Numbered from the stretch's first letter, positions 1-7,714 are shown. The stretch is DNA of 9,757 nt from Planctomycetota bacterium (GCA_023429345.1 JAEYVB010000042.1:1-9757); one strand, 5' to 3'. Notes: generated by a model from the sequence alone, not told the origin. Program-made: numbers and translations.

Positions 1-1
1 C

Positions 2-72
2 CCCAAGGTCGTGACCGCCGGCCCGCGGCTCCAGGTGCAGGCCCCCGTCAAGCTCTCCGGTCCCAAGGTCGT
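2..72 (+). repeat. Short direct repeat in the IF2 N-terminal linker
   Basis: The 11-base string cccaaggtcgt occurs at 2-12 and again at 62-72, exactly 60 bases apart, so the coding frame is kept and both copies read PKVV. The second copy sits in SGPKVVRVEAPE. This looks like one unit of a degenerate 20-residue repeat in the disordered N-terminal linker, which may continue to the left of the window. Confidence 0.5.
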
Positions 73-2257
73 CCGCGTCGAGGCCCCCGAGGTCATCGAG
101 CCCCCCCGCCCGCGGCGCGTTGCCCCCGGCGAAGGCGGCATCACCACCGCCCGCGGCCCCCGCGGCGGTTCGGGCGTCCCCACCACCGGCGGCGACGATG
201 ACGCCTCCCGCGCCCGCCGCGGCGGGGCCAACAAGCGCCGCACCCCCGGCGGGGCCGGCGCTGGCCCAAGCGCGGTCCCGGACCGCCGCAAGGGCCGCAG
301 CACGCCCGATACCTGGGTCGGCAGCGGCGCCAGCGTGTTCAGCGAGCAGGACCTCATCGAGCGCGAAGCCCGCCTCCTCAAGGCCGGCGGCTTCCTCAAG
401 AAGCGCCGCCAGGACATGAAGCGCCCCGGCGCCAGCGGCGGCGGCGAGCGACTGCTCTCCGCGGCCGAGGCCGGCGGGGGCAAGGTCAAGATCGCCGCCC
501 CCTTCACCATCAAGGACCTCTCCGCGGCCACCGGCGTGAAGGGCGCCGACATCGTCAAGAGGCTGTTCATGCAGGGCGTGATGGCCACCATCAACTCCGG
601 TATCGAGCCGGAGAAGGCCCAGGAGATCATGTTCGAGTACGACATCGAGCTCGACGTCACCGCGGCCAGATCCGCCGAGGAAGCCGTCAGCGCCGAGTTC
701 GGCACGCGTGAGGCGGTCGACCTCCGCCCCCGCGGCCCGGTCGTCACCATCCTCGGTCACGTCGACCACGGCAAGACGTCGCTCCTGGACAAGATCCGCA
801 ACGCCAACGTCGCCGCGGGCGAGGCCGGCGGCATCACCCAGCGGACCAGCGCCTTCCGCGCCGAGGTCGAGGTGGCGGGCGAGAAGAAGCAGGTCGTCTT
901 CATCGATACGCCCGGCCACCAGGCGTTCACTGGCATGCGTTCCCGCGGCGCCAACATCACCGACGTGATCGTGCTGGTGGTCTCCCCGGCCGACGGCGGC
1001 GTCATGCCCCAGACGGTCGAGTCGATCAGCCACGCCAAGGCCGCGGGTGTCCCGATCGTGGTCGCTCTCAACAAGATCGACCGCCCCGAAGCCACCGAGG
1101 CGAACATCCAGCGCACGCTCAGCCAGCTCTCCGAGCACGGCCTCAACCCCGTCGAATGGGGCGGCGACACGGAAGTCATCAAGACCTCCGCCCACACCGG
1201 CCAGGGCATCAAGGAACTCCTCGAAACGCTGGACTACCAGGCCCAGCTCCGCGAGCTCAAGGCCGATTTCGCCGGGGCCGCCCGCGGGACCGTCATCGAG
1301 GCACGCATGGAGGAGGGCCGCGGCGCGGTCGCCAACATGCTCCTGCAGGACGGCAGCCTCAAGGTCGGCGACTTCATCGTGGCCGGGCGTGCCTTCGGGC
1401 GTGTCCGCGGCATCATGGACGACCGGGCCCGAAGCATCAAGGAGGCCCAGCCGCCCATGCCCGTCCAGATCTCCGGCCTCGACGAGGTCCCGGACGCCGG
1501 AGACAAGGTGTACGTCGTCGACTCGCTCAAGAAGGCGCAGGAGGCCGCGGAGCAGCGCCGCCACCGCGAGCGCGAGACCCAGCTCGCCCAGCCCAAGGTC
1601 ACGCTGGACCGCCTCTTCACCCAGATGGCCGAGGCCGACGTCAAGGAGATCCGCGTCGTCGTCAAGGCCGCCGAGCAGGGCACCGTCGACGTCCTCAAGA
1701 ACGAGATCGAGAAGGTCTCGACGGCCGAGATTAAGGTGCGCGTCCTGCACGCGGCCGTCGGCGGCATCACCGAGTCCGACGTCGTTCTGGCCGACGCCTC
1801 CAAGGCGGTGGTCATCGGGTTCAACGTCATCGCCTCGGGCAAAGCCCGTTCGGTCGCGGAGATCAAGGGCGTCGAGATCCGCAACTACCAGGTCATCTAC
1901 CACATTGCCGAGGACCTGAAGAAGGCCGCCGAGGGCATGCTCGAGCCGGAGCTCCGCCAGGAGGTCCTGGGACACGCCGAGGTGCGCAAGGTCTTCAAGG
2001 TCTCCAAGGTGGGCGCCATCGCCGGCTGCTACATCACCGACGGCGTCGTCCAGCGCGACGCCCTCATCCGCGTCACGCGGAACGATGTCGTGGTCGAGAA
2101 CGACCGCAAGCTCGAGCAGCTCAAGCGCTTCAAGGACGACGCCAAGGAGGTCCGCGCCGGCATGGAGTGCGGCATGAAGATCGTCGGCTACGACGATATC
2201 AAGGAAGGCGACATCCTCGAGTGCTACCGCAACGTGGAGGTGAAGCGGACGCTGTAA
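2..2257 (+). CDS. infB: Translation initiation factor IF-2 (5' end missing)
   Basis: IF2 is the GTPase that brings initiator fMet-tRNA to the 30S subunit and promotes 50S joining. The reading frame is open to the left edge, so the true start is outside; the GTG at 11 lies inside a repeated PKVV phrase and is probably not the start. Of 751 visible residues, 1-140 are a low-complexity Pro/Gly/Arg-rich linker, about 163-220 match the IF2_N domain, and the GTPase domain follows. It shows G1 GHVDHGKT (252-259), G2 GGIT (276-279), G3 DTPGH (302-306), G4 NKID (357-360) and G5 SAHTG (396-400). The rest follows E. coli IF2 domains II, III and C-terminal closely, including GAIAGC and GMECG, ending in VKRTL. 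Two departures from the usual G domain are seen: Arg at residue 281 after GGITQ, where His is normal, and SPADGG in place of AADDG. IF2 usually lies downstream of nusA, which would be left of this window. Confidence 0.98.
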   Translation, partial: PKVVTAGPRLQVQAPVKLSGPKVVRVEAPEVIEPPRPRRVAPGEGGITTARGPRGGSGVPTTGGDDDASRARRGGANKRRTPGGAGAGPSAVPDRRKGRSTPDTWVGSGASVFSEQDLIEREARLLKAGGFLKKRRQDMKRPGASGGGERLLSAAEAGGGKVKIAAPFTIKDLSAATGVKGADIVKRLFMQGVMATINSGIEPEKAQEIMFEYDIELDVTAARSAEEAVSAEFGTREAVDLRPRGPVVTILGHVDHGKTSLLDKIRNANVAAGEAGGITQRTSAFRAEVEVAGEKKQVVFIDTPGHQAFTGMRSRGANITDVIVLVVSPADGGVMPQTVESISHAKAAGVPIVVALNKIDRPEATEANIQRTLSQLSEHGLNPVEWGGDTEVIKTSAHTGQGIKELLETLDYQAQLRELKADFAGAARGTVIEARMEEGRGAVANMLLQDGSLKVGDFIVAGRAFGRVRGIMDDRARSIKEAQPPMPVQISGLDEVPDAGDKVYVVDSLKKAQEAAEQRRHRERETQLAQPKVTLDRLFTQMAEADVKEIRVVVKAAEQGTVDVLKNEIEKVSTAEIKVRVLHAAVGGITESDVVLADASKAVVIGFNVIASGKARSVAEIKGVEIRNYQVIYHIAEDLKKAAEGMLEPELRQEVLGHAEVRKVFKVSKVGAIAGCYITDGVVQRDALIRVTRNDVVVENDRKLEQLKRFKDDAKEVRAGMECGMKIVGYDDIKEGDILECYRNVEVKRTL

Positions 2258-2266
2258 GGCCCGCGG

Positions 2267-2296
2267 CGGAGGACTGGCGGAGCAGCGCCACCTCTG
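2267..2296 (+). other. Stem-loop between infB and the DUF503 gene
   Basis: Nine bases after the infB stop, CGGAGG (2267-2272) pairs with CCTCTG (2291-2296, one G-U pair), an AC bulge follows at 2273-2274, then TGGCG (2275-2279) pairs with CGCCA (2286-2290) around a GAGCAG loop. This gives 11 base pairs. There is no T tract after it, so it is not a standard intrinsic terminator. It could be an RNA-stabilising or processing element, or a protein-bound leader structure for the downstream gene. Two weaker palindromes (TGAC/GTCA at 2297-2311 and ATGA/TCAT at 2301-2312) follow directly. Confidence 0.5.
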
Positions 2297-2341
2297 TGAC
2301 ATGAGCCGTCATTCCGCCCCTTCCGGCCTTCGCGAGTTCTC

Positions 2342-2737
2342 ATGGTCCTTGGCATCCTCCAGTTTGAGCTCCTCGTCCACGGCAGCGAGTCCCTCAAGGA
2401 CAAGCGCCGCGTGGTCCGCTCCGTCAAGGACCGGCTCCACCGCGAGCACATGGTCTCCGTCGCCGAGGTCGGGGCCCACGACAAGCTCAACGTTGCCGTG
2501 ATGGCCCTGGCCTGTGTCGGCCACGAGGGCGGACGCGTCGGCGAGGTGCTCGACCACGTCGCCGAGAAGCTCCGCGTCCTCCCCGATGCCGAGCTGGGGG
2601 ATACCTCCCGCCGCATCCTCCACCAGGACGAGATCGAGGCCGCCGCCTCCGTCGAACGGGAGAGTCTCGACGAGGAAGGTCTCGCTCGCGAGCTCCTCGA
2701 CTACTTCGATGCCGGCGATCTCGAGGAACGCTCATGA
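2342..2737 (+). CDS. DUF503 / YlxP-family protein with acidic C-terminal extension
   Basis: This is a small protein of the DUF503 (YlxP) family, often encoded between infB and rbfA; its molecular role is not firmly known, and a part in ribosome assembly is inferred from that location. The first ~95 of 131 residues match the family: MVLGILQFEL is the usual first strand, SLKDKRRVVRSVKDRL (17-32) the conserved helix, and VSVAEVG (38-44) the next strand. Typical members are about 90-100 residues, so residues 96-131, rich in Glu and Asp and apparently helical, are an extension. The ATG at 2342 puts the conserved first strand at the N-terminus, and an in-frame stop at 2297-2299 limits any upstream start. 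No convincing Shine-Dalgarno precedes it, which is odd given the clear ones on the next genes. The 3' end overlaps rbfA by four bases (ATGA). Confidence 0.9.
   Translation: MVLGILQFELLVHGSESLKDKRRVVRSVKDRLHREHMVSVAEVGAHDKLNVAVMALACVGHEGGRVGEVLDHVAEKLRVLPDAELGDTSRRILHQDEIEAAASVERESLDEEGLARELLDYFDAGDLEERS
2723..2727 (+). promoter_or_regulatory. Ribosome binding site for rbfA
   Basis: GAGGA lies six bases before the rbfA ATG, inside the last codons of the DUF503 gene. With the ATGA overlap this suggests translational coupling of the two genes. Confidence 0.6.
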
Positions 2738-3159
2738 GCCGACGCACCGAGCAAATGGCCTCCACGATCCGTCAGGCCCTCCAGGAGACGATCGACCGCG
2801 GCCTCGCGGACCCGCGCATCTCCGGGTTGATCACCGTCACCCAGGTCCGCGTCACCGACGACGTCAAATCCGCCTACATCGACGTCTCCGTGCTCCCCGC
2901 CGAGAGGCAGGACCTAACCATGCATGGCCTCCGGGCCGCGGCCCGGCATATCCGCCGCGAGGTCGGCGACCTCGTCGCCGTCAAGCAGATGCCCGAACTA
3001 GTCTTCCGCCTCGACCAGAGCCTTAAAAAGCAGGCCAGCGTGCTGGACGCGATCGCCCGTGCTACCGCCGAGCGCGAAGCCCGTGAAGCAGCCCAAGGGC
3101 CATCCCCCGAGGCGGCCGAAAAGGCCGAAAACCGGCCCGAAAGCGGCGAAGAAGCCTAA
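2734..3159 (+). CDS. rbfA: 30S ribosome-binding factor RbfA
   Basis: RbfA binds the immature 30S subunit and is needed for late 16S rRNA processing and cold adaptation. The 141 residues match the family in length and order: N-terminal helix RTEQMASTIRQALQETI, the ADPRI motif (25-29), strand LITVTQVRVTDD (32-43), the AYIDVSV strand (48-54), and PELVFRLDQSL (87-97), equivalent to PELTFFYDNSL in E. coli. Residues 113-141 are a charged, probably disordered tail. One key point is unusual: the AxG helix kink that marks the RbfA KH-type fold (ASG in E. coli) aligns with AAR at 69-71, so the glycine is an arginine here (codon 2944-2946). The ATG overlaps the previous stop and has a good ribosome binding site. 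The next gene follows after 45 bp with no terminator seen. Confidence 0.95.
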   Translation: MSRRTEQMASTIRQALQETIDRGLADPRISGLITVTQVRVTDDVKSAYIDVSVLPAERQDLTMHGLRAAARHIRREVGDLVAVKQMPELVFRLDQSLKKQASVLDAIARATAEREAREAAQGPSPEAAEKAENRPESGEEA

Positions 3160-3193
3160 CCCCGCCCTACGCTCAAGCGCCCACCGCCCACTC

Positions 3194-3198
3194 AGGAG
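3194..3198 (+). promoter_or_regulatory. Ribosome binding site supporting a TTG start
   Basis: AGGAG lies six bases upstream of TTG at 3205. There is no in-frame ATG or GTG between the rbfA stop, which is in the same frame, and this TTG, so the site decides the start call. Confidence 0.65.
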
Positions 3199-3204
3199 TC
3201 CGGC

Positions 3205-3984
3205 TTGAGCCCCCCCGACCCGACCAAAAAACTCCTGGCCCTGATCAAGAGACTCCGGGCCGACTACCCGGAGACCGGCGACCCCGGGGTTCAGTCCTGC
3301 CCCGAGGGTCACGACCCACTGGTCTGGCAGCTCGTGTTCTCCTTCATGTCCTGGGAGGCCGGCACCGCCAAGGCCGCGCCCGCGACCCGAAAGCTCCACG
3401 CCGGGGTCATCGATTACAACGAGATGCGCGTGTGCCTCCCCGACGAGCTCATCGCGCTGATCGGCGATCGCTACCCGCGTGCCCCCGAGCGCGTCCAACG
3501 CCTGCGCTCGACGCTCAACGACCTTTACCGCCGGGAGCACACGGTTACGCTCAGCAGCCTCCCCGCCATGCCCAAGCGCGAGGCGCGCGCTTACCTTGAT
3601 TCACTGGATGGGCTCCCGCCGTACGTCGCAGCCCGACTGATGCTGCTCAGCTTTGGCGGGCATGCTTTCCCGGTGGATGAACGCATGTATCTCTCGCTGC
3701 TGGAGGAGCAGGCAGCGCCCGAGGGCACCTTCGAAGAGGTCGCCGGCTGGTTGGAGCGTGCGTTCCACGCCGGGGAGGCGGGCGAGCCGTACCGGATCCT
3801 GGAGGCTTGGCTCAACGATCGGCCGCCGCCCGCGCCCGTCAGGCCGGCCCGGAAGCCCGCCGCCGCCAAGCCGGCGCCGGCAAAGGCCAAGGCCGCACCC
3901 GAGCCGACACCCCCCAAACCGGCCCGGCCGGAAAAGCCCAAAGCGACGCCTACCGGCTCCCCCAAAAAGACCGCGAAGCCCTGA
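3205..3984 (+). CDS. Divergent endonuclease III-like (HhH-GPD fold) protein with basic Pro/Ala/Lys tail
   Basis: The 259-residue protein looks like a distant member of the HhH-GPD superfamily of base-excision DNA glycosylases. DPLVWQLVFSFMSWE (37-51) resembles the first helices of endonuclease III. LDSLDGLPPYVAARLMLL (131-148) lies where the helix-hairpin-helix LPGVGRKTANVVL occurs, and FPVDERM (155-161) matches the strand carrying the catalytic Asp (AVDTH in E. coli Nth), giving Asp158. In this hand alignment the catalytic Lys position is Tyr140, and the canonical hairpin glycine is Pro. Only two cysteines are present (32 and 77), so the four-Cys iron-sulfur cluster is absent. Residues ~207-259 are a disordered Pro/Ala/Lys tail that may bind nucleic acid. 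It could be a monofunctional glycosylase or a non-catalytic DNA or RNA binder; the fold call rests on motif spacing alone. The start is TTG with a good ribosome binding site. It follows rbfA and ends 10 bp before the TPR gene. Confidence 0.7.
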   Translation: MSPPDPTKKLLALIKRLRADYPETGDPGVQSCPEGHDPLVWQLVFSFMSWEAGTAKAAPATRKLHAGVIDYNEMRVCLPDELIALIGDRYPRAPERVQRLRSTLNDLYRREHTVTLSSLPAMPKREARAYLDSLDGLPPYVAARLMLLSFGGHAFPVDERMYLSLLEEQAAPEGTFEEVAGWLERAFHAGEAGEPYRILEAWLNDRPPPAPVRPARKPAAAKPAPAKAKAAPEPTPPKPARPEKPKATPTGSPKKTAKP

Positions 3985-3985
3985 C

Positions 3986-3990
3986 GGAGA
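3986..3990 (+). promoter_or_regulatory. Ribosome binding site for the TPR lipoprotein gene
   Basis: GGAGA lies four bases before the ATG at 3995, just after the TGA of the previous gene. The spacing is a little short. It supports 3995 over the much earlier in-frame ATG at 3653. Confidence 0.5.
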
Positions 3991-3994
3991 ACCC

Positions 3995-6900
3995 ATGCGC
4001 CGGCAGATCCTGACATGCACGGGCACGGCTGTGCTCCTCGCCATGGCGGCGGGCTGCGCGACTTCGTCCAAAGGGCCGCACGCCAATGCGCCGGAAACCG
4101 CCGACGCGACCGCGATGCCGGGTCTGCCACCGGAGCTGAAGGTGACCCCGGCCTTCAGGCCCATCGTCCGTGCGGCGCTCGCACAGGCCGATCACCCGAT
4201 CGCAGGATCGAAATCCTTGCCCCCGCCCGAGGCGCTCCCCAGCGAGCTGGCCACCCCGATCGCCGCAGATTCTCCCGAGGCCGAGCGCGCCAGAACGCCG
4301 CTGGATGGCACGCTCGCCGCCCTGGCTGCTCGCCCCTCCGTGCCCGCGCCATCCGCGGCGCCTCCCGATGCCGCCCTACGTGCCTACCTCCGCGGCCGCG
4401 AGAAACTTCTCGCCGGCAACCACGCGGGCGCCATCGACGACCTCCGGTCCGCCACCGAGCTTGACCCCACCGCCGGGGAACCTTGGCGCGAGCTCGGCGA
4501 GGCACAGCTCGCCACGGGTCAGCAGACGCAGGCCCGCAGCTCCTTCCAGAACGCCGTCGACCGCGGGGTCGAAGAACCCCGCATCCTTGAACTCCTCGGC
4601 CGCGCCTCGCTCGAACGCGGCGAGACGGCCGAGGCCGCCGGCTATCTGGCCCGAGCGCTCGCCGCCGGGCCGGATCGGATCGACCCGCTGCTCCCGCCGG
4701 TCATCCAGGTGCAGCTCGCCAAGGCGCTCGCCCAGGAAGGCTACCTCCGCGCTGCGCGGCAGGCGATCGATGCCGCCTTCGCCGGCCGAAGGCAGATCTC
4801 CTCCGGTACCCGCTACAGCTCCGAGTTCGGCGCAATCTTCCGCCGGCAGGGAGAGATCTGGCGCGAGGCCGGCGACCTCAGCCTGCGCCTCGGGGACTAC
4901 GGCGATGCGCTCGAGGCCTACGCCCGCTGCGCCACGCTCCCGGTGATGGACGGCATCAGCATCACACCCCGCCTCGTGTACGCCGCGAGCCGCGCCGGCC
5001 GCCCCGCCGCCGCGGCCATCTTCCTGCTCGAAGGAATTGCCGCACGCGGCGGACGCACCGTGCCGGAGGATGCCGCCATGCTGCGGCACCTCGCCCAGGC
5101 CCGCGGCTTCGGTCCTGCCCTCGGAGACGCGATCGGCCGGTACCGGGCGGACCTCACCGCCGAGCACGAGGGGCACTTGCCGCCCACACTCTCCCGCTCC
5201 CTGACCAACCTTCAGGCGGCCGTCCTCGCCCCCAATCTGCGGCGTGACCTGCTCCGCTCCCACCTTCGCACCGATCCGACCGACATCCCCGGCATCCTCG
5301 CCCTCCTGGACAGTTCCAACGACATCAGCGGCGCTGCCGCCGAGGCGTCGCATCTGGCCGCCGTCGATCCGCATGCGACCCCCTTCATCGCCGAGGCCCT
5401 CTTCCGCTCCCGCCACGCGGTTCCGCTCGAGCTGCTGACTAAGTCCAACGCCCGTGGCGGGATCCTGGTGGCGGCGTACATCGCCACGGGACAGGGCGAC
5501 CCCGGCCACGGGCTGGAGCTGCTCGACCTCATCGCCGCCCCCCCACCCGAGCCGGCGATCGAGCTCGCACGCGTCCAGATGGCCATCGCCGCGGCCAGGC
5601 CCATCCTCGCGAAGCCCGCCATCGATCGCCTCGCGACGCTGGAGAGCACCGACGGCCGACGCGCGCATGCCCGGGCGCTCCTGCTCGTCCAGCGACCAAG
5701 CGAGGCGAGGGAACGCGTGCAGCTCGTGCTCGAGGACAAGTCGCTCGCGGCGAGCCAGCGGTCGGCCGATCTCCTGCTCGCGGCGGAGATTGCCGGTCAG
5801 CTCGCCAGCTACGACGAGGCCGAACTGCTGCTCGTCGAGGCGCGCAAGCTCGATCCGCTGGACGAACGGCCGCTGAATCTCCTCCTGGAGCTCTACTCCA
5901 CGCTGAGGCCGGACCAATCCCGCTTCAACGAGCTTGTCCGCGACCTGCGGATGAACCACGAGGACGGGCGCGCGATCCGGACGCTGCGAGCCCGCGAGTT
6001 CCTCCGCCGCTCGATGCCCGCCGCCGCCGAGCGCGAGGTGCTCGCCCTCCTGGAGGCCGACCCCAGCGACTTCAGTTCGCTCCGCCTACTCCTCTCCATC
6101 TGGGATGAGTTGTTCCTCGCCGAGGACTCCGCCGTCGATCGCGCCCGCGACTGGGTGGATGCCCGCCTCGACCGCCGCGGCTTCGCGCCGGCCTACATGA
6201 TGGCGATGGCGGCCGTCGAGATCGGCGCCGGCTCCCCGCAGATGGCCGAGCCCCGCCTCCGCGAAGCGGTCGAGAAGACCGGCCACCCCGACCTGTCCCG
6301 ACTGCTGGAGAAACTCCTCCGCGAGCACCTGGACCGCGGCGCTGAGGCCGATCAGCTCGCCCTCGCACGCCTCGAGAACCGGCAGCGCACGCCGGCGGAG
6401 GCCATGGAACTCGCGCAGCTCTACCACCACCGGCAGCGCACGCTCGACGCCGTCAACATCGCCCGCGAGGCCCTTGAGTCCGCCGACACCTTCCCCGCCG
6501 ACCAGGCGATCCTGCTGCTGGATCTCGCCGCCGCCCTCGGCCGCCAATCCGTGGACGCGAACCAGGCCGAGTCTCAGGAGGTCGCCGCCTGGCTCTTCGA
6601 CGCCCTCGTCGAGCGCCGGATCACGCTCCGCCCCGACGACCACGAGGTCCGGCTCGTGCTCACCGCCCGGGGCCGCTCGGTCGCGGACTGCGTCGCCGCG
6701 GCCAAGCTCACCCTGCAGCAGTACCCGCAGATCGGTCAGGGCGCCTATATCCGCGGGATGCGGGCGCTGTTCACCGCGGACCGCCCGGAAGACGCCCTCC
6801 GATTCGCGGCCGCGGCGGCAACCGAGATCGGCTCCCCGACGCAGGAGTTCCTCTTTGATTACTTCCGCGTGCTCACGCAGGCCGGGACGGCGGAAGACAT

Positions 6901-7696
6901 CCGGAGCTTCATCGAGACCGCAGAGCCCGGGAGCGCCCTGAAGTCCCTCCTGGAGCGGATCATCGGCGCGCCGATCGCCGGCAACATCAGGGCCGAAGCC
7001 GCCTACCTGCTGGGCAACTTCAACTCGAGCAACGGCCGCCGCGAGACCGCCGATGCCGCGTACGAGCTCGCGCTCGAGTACGATCCCAACCACCCCTGGG
7101 CCTGCAACAACCTGGGCTACTCGCTCGCCGACCGCAACGTCGACCTCGAGCGTGCCGCCGAGCTCCTCGAGCGGGCCCACGCCGCGCTCCCCGCAGAGGC
7201 CGCGATCACCGACTCCCTCGGGTGGCTCCGTTACAAGCAGGGGCTGCTCGACGACGAGCAGCGACCCGACGGCACCATCCGCAAGGGGGCCGTGTCGCTG
7301 CTTCAGGAGGCCGCCTCCACCGAGCACGGCTCGCAGGATCCCACGATCCTCGATCACTACGGCGATGCGCTCTGGCTCGCCGGCCGGGCCGCCGAAGCCG
7401 CCCACCACTGGCAACTCGCCCAGAACTATTCCTCGCGCATGCTCCGCCCCGCCACGGGCGCTCCGGAGGCCATCAGTCCGACGGACGCCGCGGCCGCCGA
7501 GTACCGCGACATTATCGCCCGCGCCGCCGCCAAGCGCCAGCTCATGGGCTCGGGCCAGTGGGTTCCGGTCGCCCCGCAGGCCCGCAATCCCCGCCCGACC
7601 CCGCCGCCGACCGCCGCGCCCCCCACCGGCGTGCCGGACCCCGCGGCCAAGCCGGAGGTCGGCGCCACCGGCGCTCGCCCGGCCACCGCCGGCTAA
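3995..7696 (+). CDS. Large tetratricopeptide-repeat probable lipoprotein
   Basis: This 1233-residue protein is probably an envelope scaffold; no specific function is recognised. The N-terminus has Arg-Arg, a short hydrophobic stretch (TAVLLAMAAG) and Cys21 followed by ATSSK, a lipoprotein-type signal; the lipobox AAGC lacks the usual Leu, so lipidation is likely but not certain. Residues 22-120 are Pro/Ala-rich. Three clear TPR units lie at about 125-230 (for example YLRGREKLLAGNHAGAIDDL), and weaker helical repeats fill ~240-990, including SYDEAELLLVEARKLDP. A well-formed C-terminal TPR block (997-1145) carries NNLGYSLADR (1037-1046), DSLGW (1073-1077) and ILDHYGDALWLAGR (1118-1131), a pattern common in large bacterial TPR proteins. 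The last ~45 residues are a Pro-rich tail with PTPPPT. The ATG at 3995 is chosen because it gives the signal sequence and has GGAGA before it; the frame is open upstream to 3653 but only as a shadow of the preceding gene. yebC begins 18 bp after the stop. Confidence 0.85.
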   Translation: MRRQILTCTGTAVLLAMAAGCATSSKGPHANAPETADATAMPGLPPELKVTPAFRPIVRAALAQADHPIAGSKSLPPPEALPSELATPIAADSPEAERARTPLDGTLAALAARPSVPAPSAAPPDAALRAYLRGREKLLAGNHAGAIDDLRSATELDPTAGEPWRELGEAQLATGQQTQARSSFQNAVDRGVEEPRILELLGRASLERGETAEAAGYLARALAAGPDRIDPLLPPVIQVQLAKALAQEGYLRAARQAIDAAFAGRRQISSGTRYSSEFGAIFRRQGEIWREAGDLSLRLGDYGDALEAYARCATLPVMDGISITPRLVYAASRAGRPAAAAIFLLEGIAARGGRTVPEDAAMLRHLAQARGFGPALGDAIGRYRADLTAEHEGHLPPTLSRSLTNLQAAVLAPNLRRDLLRSHLRTDPTDIPGILALLDSSNDISGAAAEASHLAAVDPHATPFIAEALFRSRHAVPLELLTKSNARGGILVAAYIATGQGDPGHGLELLDLIAAPPPEPAIELARVQMAIAAARPILAKPAIDRLATLESTDGRRAHARALLLVQRPSEARERVQLVLEDKSLAASQRSADLLLAAEIAGQLASYDEAELLLVEARKLDPLDERPLNLLLELYSTLRPDQSRFNELVRDLRMNHEDGRAIRTLRAREFLRRSMPAAAEREVLALLEADPSDFSSLRLLLSIWDELFLAEDSAVDRARDWVDARLDRRGFAPAYMMAMAAVEIGAGSPQMAEPRLREAVEKTGHPDLSRLLEKLLREHLDRGAEADQLALARLENRQRTPAEAMELAQLYHHRQRTLDAVNIAREALESADTFPADQAILLLDLAAALGRQSVDANQAESQEVAAWLFDALVERRITLRPDDHEVRLVLTARGRSVADCVAAAKLTLQQYPQIGQGAYIRGMRALFTADRPEDALRFAAAAATEIGSPTQEFLFDYFRVLTQAGTAEDIRSFIETAEPGSALKSLLERIIGAPIAGNIRAEAAYLLGNFNSSNGRRETADAAYELALEYDPNHPWACNNLGYSLADRNVDLERAAELLERAHAALPAEAAITDSLGWLRYKQGLLDDEQRPDGTIRKGAVSLLQEAASTEHGSQDPTILDHYGDALWLAGRAAEAAHHWQLAQNYSSRMLRPATGAPEAISPTDAAAAEYRDIIARAAAKRQLMGSGQWVPVAPQARNPRPTPPPTAAPPTGVPDPAAKPEVGATGARPATAG

Positions 7697-7700
7697 CTTC

Positions 7701-7704
7701 AGGA
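7701..7704 (+). promoter_or_regulatory. Probable ribosome binding site for yebC
   Basis: AGGA lies ten bases before the yebC ATG at 7715 in the 18-bp gap after the TPR gene. The spacing is at the long end, so this is a modest call. Confidence 0.4.
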
Positions 7705-7714
7705 ACTTCGACGC

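Noticed and set aside
11..13. GTG at 11 as the true start of infB
   Set aside because: The frame is open upstream to the edge and the codon sits inside a repeated PKVV phrase, so the gene most likely begins outside the window.
1047..1919. Plus-strand overlapping open frames within infB
   Set aside because: They are Ser/Arg/Pro-rich frame-shifted shadows of a gene whose own frame matches IF2 along its full length.
3653..3994. Upstream in-frame extension of the TPR gene to an ATG at 3653
   Set aside because: It would overlap the HhH-GPD-like gene by over 300 bases, the extension is a low-complexity Arg/Pro/Ser sequence, and the ATG at 3995 gives a signal sequence with a ribosome binding site.
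4376..5959. Minus-strand open frame of 527 codons opposite the TPR gene
   Set aside because: Stop codons are rare on the antisense strand of GC-rich genes; the product has no recognisable motif and lies wholly within the TPR coding region.
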